64,000 nucleotides of DNA from Calditrichia bacterium (GCA_028284445.1 JANQRS010000002.1:59465-123464), one strand, 5' to 3'. Shown: positions 47,201 to 56,644, numbered from the stretch's first letter. A program made the numbers and translations. Notes: generated by a model from the letters alone, not told the origin.

Positions 47201-50080
47201 TTACCGTATCAATATCATCTTCTTCAAATCCACTTTCCTATCCAGCTTCAAGCGGTACAGATAGATACCGCTGGCAACCGGGTTGCCAAGATCATCCAAC
47301 CCATTCCACTGAACCGTATGCTGGCCGGCTGTTTGCGATTCCCTGACCAGCGTGCGCACTTTTTGACCGAGAGCGTTGAATACATCTACGGCAACGTCGC
47401 CTGTTGCAGGAATGCTGTACGAGATACTGGTTTGCGGATTAAAAGGATTGGGATAATTCTGCGCCAATCCAAATTGATCAACGATCGCTGCGTCATCGGT
47501 GTAAATGGCAATCGGCGGATTGTCGTAAAATTCCTGGGCAGCATCGGAGGTCGTATTCAATTCTGTCAGGTCGGTGGCGCCCATTACGGCAAAAGCCACT
47601 TCAATGGTGCCGTTACCGGGTACTGTCAGCGGGCCTTCTGATATCAAGGTCGAGATGTCGATATTATCCAGGGTCTGGGTTTGCAGTCCACCGCTCAACC
47701 AGCTGAATTTCTCAAGATCGGTGAACCCGTCGTAGATTTCATTGGGATTATGCACAGCGCGGACGTTCAGGTTGCCATTGCTGGTTAACAGGCGGGTGGC
47801 CGCGATGCGAGATGGCGCTGCAATATCATCGGCGGCATAGATGTGGCGCCGTCCGCTCGAAAAGCGAACGTCATCATTGGCGTTGCCGTTGATGTCCCAG
47901 TCGAAAAACAGACCAACGTAGACGCCGGGTAAATCCGATACGTCGTTATTCTGAATGGTGTACTTGAAAATGACGAAGTCCTCGTTGCCCGGGCGATCGT
48001 CTGCGAAGACCTCCTGGAATACGGTCAGTCCTAACGGGTTCGCTGCAGCAGAATCGACCATCAGCAGCGAGGCCTCGGTGCTGGCAAACTCTCCGGGACT
48101 GGTAATATTGATGATCTCACCGGCAGCCGGGCGGAAGTCTTCATCCTGATTGGAACCGTCGGGGCCGCGAATACAATCGGAAACAAAAGTGGAGCTCGTG
48201 CCCATCATCAGGCCGCCCTCAAACAGGTAGTTATTGCCGTCATGAACAAAACCGGAGCCATCGGTACCGGCGAAACCTGTGAAGCCGATATTTCCATCGC
48301 TCGTTAAAGAGGTGGTAACTGAGGGCGTAGTGAGATCCACAAATTGCGGCGGGTTAACCGTCAGCGTGAAGAAATCGCGATCGCTGTAGTTATCAGCGCT
48401 GATATCCGTATAGAAGCTCAGCAGTTCGCCATCTTCCGCAGTTGCGGAGACGTCAAATTGCAAGACAACAGTTTGCACAGCATTGGGCGACATTGAGCTG
48501 ATTGTTGCACTGGCCGTCACCACGGTGACATCGACTTCAGATTCCACCAGCGTAATCGTTACGTTGCTGGCATTGGCCAGGTAGTTGGTTACCGTAATCT
48601 CAACATCGATGGTTTCGCTTTGATTGATGACGCCATCACCACCGCCATCGGAGATAGCAATGCCGGTAATTCGAATAGATGGATTGTCGAATTCCGTCAG
48701 GGCCCTTAAGGCATTAATGCGACCTTTTCCTAACAAGCCGCTAAGGCCGGGATTTACAGACTCAATAGGGTCAGAACTGCTGCGAATTTGTTCGCGAACT
48801 TCTTCCGGGGTGAATCCCGGATTCTGCGTTTTGATCAGTCCGGCAAGTGCGGCAGCCATCGGGGAAGACATCGAGGTGCCGGAGAGGGTAACGTAGCTGC
48901 CGCCGTTGTTGGTGCTCAGAATCGCGGAGCCGGGTGCATAGACGTCTGTGGTGACACCAAAGTTGGAGAATCCCCGACGCACGTCACTGGTTTTTCCGGT
49001 CGCACCAACTGACAATACGCCGCGATAACCGGAAGGAAAGTGGGGAATCACATCGTTGTTGTCGCCGATCTGATCATCGCCGCCATTACCGGCGGAGGCA
49101 ATTACCAGGGCGCCATTGTCCAGGGCAAACTGAATGATATCTTCTTCAAATGAGCTTCCGGTACCACCGCCACCCCAGCTGCAGTTAATGATATCTGCAC
49201 CATTGGCAGCGGCATAGGCAATGCCGTCGTATGCATTCACATAAGAGCCGTCCCTGGTTGGACTGGCTACACAAACAGGCAGAATGCGGCAGTTCCAGCT
49301 CATGCTGGCAACGCCGGTGCTATTGTTTGTCGCGGCGCCTGCAATGCCGGCGACGTGAGTACCGTGGCGTGCACTGCTTGGCGTAGCAGGTAATCCGGTG
49401 GGGTCGTTGCTGTTGTTTGCAAAGTTCCAGCCGCGAATATCATCAATGTACCCGTTATTGTCATCATCAATACCGTTGCCGGCAATTTCGCCCGGATTTG
49501 ACCAGATATTGTTAATCAGGTCTGCATGGTCCCAATCGGTACCGCCATCTACAACGCCGATGACCACTTCACCGTCTTCTCCCTTGACGATATCCCAGGC
49601 CGCTTCAGCCATGACCTGGCTAAACTGGGCCATATTGCTGTATTCGGGATCATTGGGAATGGCGTCCGGATAGTGGATGCGTTTTGCCTCTGCATATTCA
49701 ATTTCCGGCAACTGTCGCAGCATTTCGGCCACAAGCAGCGGGGAAATATCCTTGCTGTAGGTGATATTGTAGATGCTCTCAATCGCCACACTTCTATTGA
49801 GTTTGGCCGACTTGTGGCTGCCGGGAAGCACCTGCCTGATTGCTTCAAGGCCGATGCCCTGCAGCTGATTGTCAAGGGCCGGAAAGCCGGTGGCGCTTGC
49901 CTGTTCGCCCACGTGCATGCCGTTTCGCAATTTTATTACCACGATGTTTGGCGAATAATGGCGGTCTTGCTCAGAAATGCTAACATTGCCTGATTTGCCA
50001 CTTGCCTTTGCCTGTATGGTGACGGAAGTGGTAAACAGAATCAGCAAAAAATATGTCAAAAAGCGGAAGTATTGGTGCAT
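47201..50080 (-). CDS. Secreted subtilisin-like protease (S8) with sorting tail
   Basis: The 959-residue protein has a signal peptide (starting MHQYFRFLTYFLLILF) and a propeptide-like part, then an S8 domain with Asp in VVDGGTDWDH, His in RHGTHVAGIAGA and Ser in GTSMSSPMAAALAG. After the protease come Ig-like/CARDB-type domains and a C-terminal type IX-like sorting tail (LAQNYPNPFNPQTSISYSI). It is likely exported to the surface or medium for protein degradation. The start at 50080 is preferred for the signal peptide and AGGGGG upstream; the in-frame 50113 start adds 11 polar residues. Confidence 0.94.
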   Translation of the reverse strand: MHQYFRFLTYFLLILFTTSVTIQAKASGKSGNVSISEQDRHYSPNIVVIKLRNGMHVGEQASATGFPALDNQLQGIGLEAIRQVLPGSHKSAKLNRSVAIESIYNITYSKDISPLLVAEMLRQLPEIEYAEAKRIHYPDAIPNDPEYSNMAQFSQVMAEAAWDIVKGEDGEVVIGVVDGGTDWDHADLINNIWSNPGEIAGNGIDDDNNGYIDDIRGWNFANNSNDPTGLPATPSSARHGTHVAGIAGAATNNSTGVASMSWNCRILPVCVASPTRDGSYVNAYDGIAYAAANGADIINCSWGGGGTGSSFEEDIIQFALDNGALVIASAGNGGDDQIGDNNDVIPHFPSGYRGVLSVGATGKTSDVRRGFSNFGVTTDVYAPGSAILSTNNGGSYVTLSGTSMSSPMAAALAGLIKTQNPGFTPEEVREQIRSSSDPIESVNPGLSGLLGKGRINALRALTEFDNPSIRITGIAISDGGGDGVINQSETIDVEITVTNYLANASNVTITLVESEVDVTVVTASATISSMSPNAVQTVVLQFDVSATAEDGELLSFYTDISADNYSDRDFFTLTVNPPQFVDLTTPSVTTSLTSDGNIGFTGFAGTDGSGFVHDGNNYLFEGGLMMGTSSTFVSDCIRGPDGSNQDEDFRPAAGEIINITSPGEFASTEASLLMVDSAAANPLGLTVFQEVFADDRPGNEDFVIFKYTIQNNDVSDLPGVYVGLFFDWDINGNANDDVRFSSGRRHIYAADDIAAPSRIAATRLLTSNGNLNVRAVHNPNEIYDGFTDLEKFSWLSGGLQTQTLDNIDISTLISEGPLTVPGNGTIEVAFAVMGATDLTELNTTSDAAQEFYDNPPIAIYTDDAAIVDQFGLAQNYPNPFNPQTSISYSIPATGDVAVDVFNALGQKVRTLVRESQTAGQHTVQWNGLDDLGNPVASGIYLYRLKLDRKVDLKKMILIR

Positions 50081-50352
50081 GATTTTCCCCCTGGTTCTAA
50101 GTGAGATCAACACTAACGGCGGGTACGTCGCGTGAAGGATGAAACAGGATACAGCCTGTCTTCAAAATACAAGTGAGGCGGCAATGTCCCTCAAAATTTC
50201 TGCTCTGTATCATAAGAAAAGAATTGCGGTGAGTAAACAAATAAAAGAACCCCGCAAACAGCAAGTGTCAACGGGGTCCCTGCGGCATTGGGAGGAGGAA
50301 TTTCACCAATGAAAAAGTAGCAGCCAGCCTGAATGACCGGTCTGAAATCGGC

Positions 50353-50400
50353 GTTTGTCATTCCCGCAACACAAGTGCGGCGTCTGCGGGAATGACAAAC
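50353..50400. repeat. TCATTCCCG-type inverted repeat, copy 3
   Basis: Perfect 16-bp arms GTTTGTCATTCCCGCA and TGCGGGAATGACAAAC enclose 16 nt. It shares the GTCATTCCCGCA head with the elements at 4345 and 22791. Confidence 0.75.
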
Positions 50401-50883
50401 TATTTGTCAAATAGCAAACGTTGATAACACTGCGTATTACAAGACTGCGTAAAGAACTACATTGTGACAGAACTGATTGCTGAAGATGCTAAAGTAGAAA
50501 ATTGAGTAGAGATTACAGAATGAAAAAGCGAAGCTATTCAAGTCATTGTGAATACAACTTATTTCATTAGACAGGGATTTGTTGTAAGCTTGCCATCAAA
50601 ATGTGCGTAGTTTATTGTTGACTTTTTGTAGGATAAAATCTACATGTCTTCTGGCATCCTATTAAAAATTCCAAAAATGTAGTCAATTCAAAAAAGCCTG
50701 ACCCCAATCCGTGCGTACCGGCACAACGTCAGACCCCGCAAATACGTTCTATTTTTACATAAATCTATCGCGAATGATGGATTGATTTAAGGAGGGCGCC
50801 GGCATTACCGGTTGTCTGATTATCGGCAAGTGACTTTGTTGAGCGCTTACCGAAACCACACCTGAATAGTATTACATTTTTTA

Positions 50884-50980
50884 TACCCCGGCACCCGGGA
50901 CTCGGCAAAGCGTCTTCGGCCGAGCGTCACCACAACCGGAGTGACTTCCTGAAAACGGGTAGTCGGGGACTCGAACACGA
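50884..50980 (+). ncRNA. Candidate structured RNA upstream of the TPR-TonB gene
   Basis: An outer stem CCCCG / CGGGG can enclose three hairpins in order: CTCGGC / GCCGAG, GTCAC / GTGAC and GACT-CC / GG-AGTC. It lies about 180 bp before ATG 51163. Some words (GGCAAAGC, CGGCC, GGGTAGTCGGGG) recall c-di-GMP-I riboswitches, but the fold does not match that family convincingly. No family is assigned. Confidence 0.25.
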
Positions 50981-51162
50981 TCTTGTGAAATTGACTTTTC
51001 AGATGCGGCGATCGTCGCGTCGAAGGGTGTCCTTCGCTTTGGGTTTGCCACAGATCTGTTCGAATGAATTGTGTTCTTCGATCTCATAACCAACCTTCTG
51101 CCAGGAATCCCGGTCAAATTTGCAAGTCAATTAGCTAGCAGCCTTATTTATGAGGAGGATGT

Positions 51163-52368
51163 ATGAACGGGTTTCAGCAGGGTGAGCACACAATGTGGCG
51201 CGCAGGGAAAATCATTCTTGCAGGTTGTTTGATTGCATGCGGCATTGTCGTGAGTTGGGCTGGATGGGCATATTTTCAGGCACACCAGGGAAAGGTGAGT
51301 AACCAGCTGTTTGTGAAAGCAGAACAGCATTACAGCGATGAAAATTATCAAGCGGCACTAACGCTCTATCACCAGTTCGCCGCGGAGTTTCCGGACAATT
51401 TGTCTATTACCCTGGTTCGTGAGCGAATTAGCAAAATCGAAACCCAGCTCTTACATCAACCTGTTAAAGAGGTGGAGGGCGAAGAAAACATCCAGGATCT
51501 GTTGAAAAATGCCATAACCTGTTATCGCCAGGAAAAATACATTGCCCCCCCGGAAAACAACGCTATCTATTTTACAAATCGTCTGCTGCAATTGGATCCC
51601 GGCAATACTGCCGCCCTGGAAATCCAGGGAATTATTGTGAAATTGTATGAGGATATCGCTACAGATGCCATGCGTCAGCGGGAATACAGCCGGGCTGCCA
51701 ATATCTACAGGCTTTTACTGGAGATTAATCCCTTTTCACCAGGGCTTCAGGAAAAGTTGCAGCTGGCAATGAATCGACGCCAACCGGTATCGTATGACAG
51801 TGACGGGAATTTTACTGTGGATGCTGCGCAATCCTTGGCCAGCCAGCAGATAGTGAGAAAAAATGATGCCGACCCAGCAGGAGCCCTGGTTTCCGAAAAC
51901 CTCATGTTTTCGGAAACCTCAGGCTCACTCATTGATTCCCTGCAGAATGTCGTTGCTCAGGAAAATGCAGCGCCAATTCCGATCAAAAATGTTCATCAGT
52001 CAACGATGCCGGCACTTCCTGCTGGCGAGAACGATGAAAATACATCGCAGATTCTTGGCGCCGACGGCGAAAATCCGATTCTAAATGAATTGATGATTGA
52101 TAGTGGTCGCCGGATATACGCTTATCAAGAAAGTATCTTTATCCCTGCGGATTGGGAGATCGCGACCGGGGAAGTCACTGCTCAATGTGTGATTGGAACT
52201 GACGGCAAGGTAGAATCTGTGGATATCATCGACGCCCATGGCGATAAGCGGATTAATCACTTGATCATGGCAACATTGCGAAACTATCGCTTTGAACCGG
52301 CAACCTATCGTGGCCGGCCGGTACGCTATAAGGTGATTGAAAAAGTTGAGCTTGCAGATCTGCGATAA
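51163..52368 (+). CDS. TPR protein with TonB-type C-terminal domain (paralogue 1)
   Basis: The 401-residue protein has one N-terminal membrane helix (about 14-38), a TPR region (about 45-210, LFVKAEQHYSDENYQAALTLY and REYSRAANIYRLLLEINP), a low-complexity linker, and a TonB_C-like domain (about 320-401, TAQCVIGTDGKVESVDII, YRFEPATYRGRPVRYKV). It should span the periplasm. The end repeats the plan of the protein at 55322, so the two are paralogues. ATG 51163 follows GAGGAGGA. No ExbB/ExbD or TonB receptor is in the window, so energy transduction is not shown. Confidence 0.82.
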   Translation: MNGFQQGEHTMWRAGKIILAGCLIACGIVVSWAGWAYFQAHQGKVSNQLFVKAEQHYSDENYQAALTLYHQFAAEFPDNLSITLVRERISKIETQLLHQPVKEVEGEENIQDLLKNAITCYRQEKYIAPPENNAIYFTNRLLQLDPGNTAALEIQGIIVKLYEDIATDAMRQREYSRAANIYRLLLEINPFSPGLQEKLQLAMNRRQPVSYDSDGNFTVDAAQSLASQQIVRKNDADPAGALVSENLMFSETSGSLIDSLQNVVAQENAAPIPIKNVHQSTMPALPAGENDENTSQILGADGENPILNELMIDSGRRIYAYQESIFIPADWEIATGEVTAQCVIGTDGKVESVDIIDAHGDKRINHLIMATLRNYRFEPATYRGRPVRYKVIEKVELADLR

Positions 52369-52375
52369 ACCGACT

Positions 52376-52438
52376 AAGCGCTCTTACCCACCCCTAAATC
52401 TCCTCCAAGGAGGGATATGGGGGTGGGTGAAGCGCTTG
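52376..52438. repeat. C/G-rich palindromic element, copy 7
   Basis: Extended arms AAGCGCT..TTACCCACCCC and GGGGTGGGTGAAGCGCTT enclose TCTCCTCCAAGGAGGGAT. It starts 8 bp after the TPR-TonB stop and is the closest relative of the copy at 17166. Confidence 0.8.
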
Positions 52439-52482
52439 ATTTAAAAATATACCGTGCTTTTACTGACGTTTAGAAGGGTTTC

Positions 52483-52517
52483 GTTGTTTGTTAATCGCTG
52501 AACGTTCAACGAACAAC
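52483..52517. repeat. Short GATCAAC-like heptad tract
   Basis: Units in phase are GTTAATC, GCTGAAC, GTTCAAC, GAACAAC (52490-52517). It abuts the stop of the convergent choice-of-anchor I gene and lies about 50 bp from a palindrome. Confidence 0.55.
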
Positions 52518-54439
52518 TATTGCATCAGGGTCATCCTGCGGATCGACACGTTATCAGCAGTCTGCAGTTTGTAAAGATAGACGCCGCTGCCGACGAGTTG
52601 TCCGCTGCGATCCTTCCCATCCCATTGAATCACGTGTGAACCAGTTGAATACATACCGTCCGCAAGGGTAACCACCTGGCGTCCCAACAAATCAAATACC
52701 GTTAGCTTAACGCTGGTTGCCTTCGGCAAGTTGAAGCGAATCTCCGTGGTTGGATTAAACGGATTCGGGTAATTCTGTTCCAGGAGCGCCGCATTTACAG
52801 AAAGGCCGTCATCAATGGTTTCATAAGCGGATACCTCGCTCTTGCGATGGCGAATCTCATAGATGGTTGTCGTACCACTGACTTCATAGGCGACAGCCAG
52901 CAAGGGTCTATTGTTCGGGCTCTTGGATTTCGGAATGTACACCAGGCCTTCAGGTGATAAGTCGCCTGCGGTGCCGGCTGCCGGATCTCCATTAAAATTG
53001 CGGGTATTGACATACTGAATAAAATTGGCTTTTTCCGGATCGGTAATGTCGTAAATCATGATGCCACCGATGCGTTCCAGACCCAGGAAAAGAATCTGAC
53101 GGCCATCAATTTTGGCAATGGTCAATCCTTCCGGTTCCGGCCCTTTATCATCGCTGCGATCGTCCATGGATGTGTTTTCTTCGTCATCCGAATTAAACCC
53201 ATCTGGCGCCAGCGCTGCGGTAATCTGCTCCAGTTCTTTGCCGCTATCAAATACCCGCCGGCCTTCTGTGTCCCAGATGGAAAAAGAGCGAGTGCCATAG
53301 CTATACAAGCGTTCAAAATCGCCATCTTTGTCGAGATCTCCATTGGCTAAAGTGACTTTTAGGCGGCCGAGGTTTTCCACCGCCTGTAAATTTTCCGCGT
53401 CAGGAAATGCCAGTGGATCAAGCGCAATATCCTTGACGCGGGTTTCACCCACAAAACCGGGGGTGCCTTCATATTCGCGGCTGTCGCCTTCATTGGCCGT
53501 TACCAAAAATTCTTTGCCGTGCACTCTATACCATCCGATGGCATCCGGTTGAAACATGCCGTGTGTCGGATGCGGCTGAATGTTGATGCCGCCGTCTTCA
53601 TTGCTGGCATCGAAGGCATTTTCCTCCAGTGAATGGTCTTTGAACCCAAAGCCACGGACTTCGACGAGTTCCGCATTGCGGATATCAACAACCGCCAGGG
53701 CATTATTCTCCTGCAGGGTGACGTAGGCATATTGCGAGCGCTTGTCAATAGCGACGTATTCCGGCTCAAGATCCTGGGCGATACTGGCGCCGGGACCAAA
53801 GATGCGCACGGATGGCGAGAGATCGGCATCATCAAGTCCATTGAAGCGAACGTTGTGCACATCTGCCTGCGACAAATATGCTGCGCCGCCCGTAAGATCT
53901 ATAATGCTGATCGAGCCTTCGGGGTCAATGGTGTAATCATCGTTCGGTTCTCCCTCGTTGGCGACCACAACGGCTTTCCCGTTGGGGGTGAAGGTAAGCA
54001 TATCCGGCAGCGAACCAACCGTGACCTGGTTGATGAAACTGCCGTGGTTGTCGAAGAATACCACAACGCCCGGCGCCTGTTTGTCATTGTTCTCAACCGC
54101 AGCCGCAACCAGGCCTTTGAATACAGCCACACTATTGGCTTGTTTGCCATATGGCGAGAGATCTATCGAGAACGCCAGTTGCGGATTTGCCGGATCAGCA
54201 ATATCCAGGGCGTCGATGGTGCCTTCAGCGCCGTTAACGACAAACAGCCGCTGAGAGAGGGCGTCAAAGTCTACAATTTCGGCAGCGCCATCTGCATAGA
54301 TGCCGGTTTCGTAGGTACCAAGCGGGATTAAATCCACATCTTGTGCGAACAAAAGACTTGATAATGTTAGAAGGATCATGCTGAATGCTGATGTAAACGA
54401 TTTTAAAAGTCCGTGCGGAGCGCGAAACGCATTGTTCAT
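52517..54439 (-). CDS. Choice-of-anchor I family secreted protein with sorting tail
   Basis: The 640-residue protein has a signal peptide (to LLFAQ, about 33), a long beta-propeller-like region of the choice-of-anchor I family (GLVAAAVENNDKQAPGVVVFF, VVANEGEPNDDYTIDPEGSI, TANEGDSREYEGTPG, DDKGPEPEGLTIAKIDGR) and a type IX-like sorting tail (LLEQNYPNPFNPTTEIRFNL). Relatives are often annotated as phytase- or phosphatase-like surface proteins, but no catalytic residue was assigned. AGAGGT precedes the start. It is convergent with the TPR-TonB gene. Confidence 0.88.
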   Translation of the reverse strand: MNNAFRAPHGLLKSFTSAFSMILLTLSSLLFAQDVDLIPLGTYETGIYADGAAEIVDFDALSQRLFVVNGAEGTIDALDIADPANPQLAFSIDLSPYGKQANSVAVFKGLVAAAVENNDKQAPGVVVFFDNHGSFINQVTVGSLPDMLTFTPNGKAVVVANEGEPNDDYTIDPEGSISIIDLTGGAAYLSQADVHNVRFNGLDDADLSPSVRIFGPGASIAQDLEPEYVAIDKRSQYAYVTLQENNALAVVDIRNAELVEVRGFGFKDHSLEENAFDASNEDGGINIQPHPTHGMFQPDAIGWYRVHGKEFLVTANEGDSREYEGTPGFVGETRVKDIALDPLAFPDAENLQAVENLGRLKVTLANGDLDKDGDFERLYSYGTRSFSIWDTEGRRVFDSGKELEQITAALAPDGFNSDDEENTSMDDRSDDKGPEPEGLTIAKIDGRQILFLGLERIGGIMIYDITDPEKANFIQYVNTRNFNGDPAAGTAGDLSPEGLVYIPKSKSPNNRPLLAVAYEVSGTTTIYEIRHRKSEVSAYETIDDGLSVNAALLEQNYPNPFNPTTEIRFNLPKATSVKLTVFDLLGRQVVTLADGMYSTGSHVIQWDGKDRSGQLVGSGVYLYKLQTADNVSIRRMTLMQ

Positions 54440-55321
54440 AACTAACCTCTTTTGGAAGAATAACTGGTAGAAAGATCCGCGACATTGTTCTTCCGAATAA
54501 CCAATAACAGCTTATTTGAATGACGTTAGAAAAAAGCTCGAGCAGACGCACCTCACATCATATGAGTTTTAGGCCGACGACGGCCAATGGGTGCTTTCAG
54601 GGCTCGGAAACAAAAAGGAAATTCGGAAGAACAGGTGGAGTAGCGGAATGATTTAATAAGTTAACTCAAAGAACGACATAGCTGATTGCAATTTGCCTGA
54701 GAATTGCTATCAGATCTCTACTTACTGTGTTCGCATTTGGTGCGCTTGTCCTTTGCACTTAATTAAAATTCTGAATTGAATATCTTTTTCTGAGTTTGTT
54801 TTGTCATGCTTTATCTAAAGCTAGCAGGTCACTTCAGAAAAGTCTGTAGCAAAAAACGCTATTGTTGGCTCGTAGTTTTACTTCTTTCTTGTAGTAAAAA
54901 TACTACAAGGGTGTTTGGCCAAATTGCGACAAAAAGTATTCGGATCGCTAATTGTTCACTATCCCGTGGAATTGGGTGAGATAGTTTGTCGGCTTTTTTT
55001 GACCCGGATTTTTCAAAATTGAAATGCAAAAAAGATTGCGTTTGGACACATTAAATCCAGATTGCCGCTATTTATTAAAGCGCCTGATTTTGACCGGCTG
55101 AACAGCCTCAGTCAATTGTTTTTCTACCATTTCTCTACTTACAAAAATCGATTCAGCACACGTCTCTTTCTTGTGCAGTATTTTTCGCATTTGGTAAAAA
55201 CTGATGTTCAGATTGAAATGATCATATGATTTAAGGATCATTTGCTGCGCCTCCGGCCTGGCTTCTGAACCCGGTCGTGTTTGTCTATCCATCATGAATA
55301 TTATTCTAAATGGAGACTGAC
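54440..55321. other. 880-bp AT-rich intergenic region, no gene called
   Basis: The gap separates divergent genes. Two inverted repeats are visible: CTTGTAGTA-AAAA-TACTACAAG (54888-54909) and ACTATC/GATAGT (54958-54985), followed by a T7 run at 54994-55000. The base composition is clearly more AT-rich than the genes. A 75-codon minus frame at 55068-55295 has no ribosome-binding site. Confidence 0.4.
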
Positions 55322-56644
55322 ATGAGTGCACCATATCCCGGTTGGCAATCTGCCCCGGAATCGCAGAAAAATGGCTCATCGACTCGAGCAGCTCTCATTT
55401 TTGGTATCATCCTCTTGAGTTCCGGCCTGGTGATGTATTTCAACATCAACCGGGAAGCGGCGAATGCCGAACTATTTGCCCGAGCCGAAAGCCTCTACAA
55501 TCGTAAAGATTATTCAGCTGCCCTAGTTGCCTATGAGCAATACCTGGGTAGAAATTCATCCGAAGAAACAGTGGAGTTGATTCGGGGAAGGATTTTTGAA
55601 CTGCGTGAGGATCTTATTCCGCTTCAGGAAGAGTTCAACCGCAGCAAGCTGGTTATAGAAGATCTGGTATCTAAAGCCTTGACCAGCTATCGCGAGCGCC
55701 GCTACACAACGCCACCGGGCAATAATGCGGTGGACTATATAAAGCAAATATTGCTGCTATCGCCGGAAAATTCAGCGGCCCTTGAAATTCGCGAAATGGT
55801 CGTCAAGTCGTTTGAAGACCAGGGAAAGGCCGCTATTGCCGCCAAAAACTATGCGGAAGCCGTCTCGGTTTATGAGCAGCTTCTGGCGGTAATCCCGGAC
55901 TCCAAATCGGCTCAAAAGCAGTTGGAAACCCTGCGTGAATTCGAAGCCAAGGCCAAAAAAGAGGCACAGAAAAGCAAGCGAGTGACCAGGCCAAAGCGCA
56001 AGTCCACAACGCGCAAGAAGCCGTCGATCGCCCGCAAAACGCCATCGCGCTCCAGCCGGACAAGCAAGCCTCGCAGCAGTACACCTTCCACAGCGAGCGC
56101 CAAAGCACAGGTTCCCCGTAATCGGGTCAATGCGTCTACTGCCAATAGCTCCCGTACAGAGAAGCCGGTAGCCAGTGCTTCTAAACGTCCATCATCAGCA
56201 CCGGCAAAAAACGTGACCAGCACACCGGTCCCGGTGACGAAAACCGGATCATCTACCCTCAACCAGGTTCCTGCGCAGAAGAATTCTGCTGCTGCCGGTA
56301 CGACAAATAAAGCAAACACCAATCGAAAAAACAGCGCGGCAACGCCACCGGTGGTTGATGAGGTTTTAATTGACGGCGCTGCCCGGCAATATGTGCTGCG
56401 ACCGGAGATCAAAGCGCCACAAAGCTGGAACTATGGTGGGTACTCTATCATCAAGGCGGAGTGCATCGTGGGAGTGGACGGAAGAGTTGAAGACGTAAAA
56501 CTGTTGATTCGTGGCAAGGATCGGCGTTTGGATCAGCTGGCTATCAAGGGATTCAAAAAGTATCGTTACAAACCGGCTACCTATAAAGGCAAGCCCGTGA
56601 AGTTCAAGGTCATTGAAAGTATTGATTTTGTCAAGTTTCGCTAG
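55322..56644 (+). CDS. TPR protein with TonB-type C-terminal domain (paralogue 2)
   Basis: The 440-residue protein has one membrane helix (about 22-44), a TPR region (about 55-200, LFARAESLYNRKDYSAALVAY), a very basic Lys/Arg/Ser/Thr/Pro-rich linker (about 210-345, for example RVTRPKRKSTTRKK) and a TonB_C-like end (about 360-440, AECIVGVDGRVEDVKLLI, YRYKPATYKGKPVKFKV). ATG 55322 is chosen because GGAG lies 6 bp before it; the in-frame ATG at 55310 has no site. It precedes the porin and PstS-like genes, so the three may form one uptake operon. The basic linker is unusual and could span peptidoglycan. Confidence 0.82.
   Translation: MSAPYPGWQSAPESQKNGSSTRAALIFGIILLSSGLVMYFNINREAANAELFARAESLYNRKDYSAALVAYEQYLGRNSSEETVELIRGRIFELREDLIPLQEEFNRSKLVIEDLVSKALTSYRERRYTTPPGNNAVDYIKQILLLSPENSAALEIREMVVKSFEDQGKAAIAAKNYAEAVSVYEQLLAVIPDSKSAQKQLETLREFEAKAKKEAQKSKRVTRPKRKSTTRKKPSIARKTPSRSSRTSKPRSSTPSTASAKAQVPRNRVNASTANSSRTEKPVASASKRPSSAPAKNVTSTPVPVTKTGSSTLNQVPAQKNSAAAGTTNKANTNRKNSAATPPVVDEVLIDGAARQYVLRPEIKAPQSWNYGGYSIIKAECIVGVDGRVEDVKLLIRGKDRRLDQLAIKGFKKYRYKPATYKGKPVKFKVIESIDFVKFR

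Larger units (their letters stand above)
50114..51162. other. 1-kb intergenic region with hairpins and repeat remnants, no gene called
   Basis: The gap lies between the divergent subtilase and TPR-TonB genes. It holds an ACCCCG/CGGGGT hairpin (50249-50277) that has a T-rich tail on the minus strand, an orphan start site reading MKK-stop (50309-50320) behind GGAGGAGG, an inverted repeat of the TCATTCCCG family (50353-50400), a stretch ending GTAGTCAATTC...AGCCTGACCCC (50670-50705) that resembles ends of REP-type mobile elements, and a structured segment (50884-50980). A 78-codon minus frame at 50881-51117 has no protein-like features. Confidence 0.45.

Noticed and set aside
50670..50705. Complete REP/IS200-type element
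   Set aside because: Only end-like words (GTAGTCAATTC, AGCCTGACCCC) are seen; no transposase or full pair of ends.
50884..50980. c-di-GMP-I riboswitch
   Set aside because: Single words match, but the paired P2 and P3 helices and the GAAA loop could not be found.
50950..50990. tRNA T-arm on the minus strand (GTTCGAGTCC)
   Set aside because: The five-base stem does not pair and no other tRNA arm is present.
50881..51117. 78-codon frame on the minus strand
   Set aside because: Arg/Ser/Pro-rich composition without any motif; overlaps the candidate structured RNA.
55068..55295. 75-codon frame on the minus strand in the AT-rich gap
   Set aside because: The peptide looks fairly natural, but there is no ribosome-binding site and no recognisable family.
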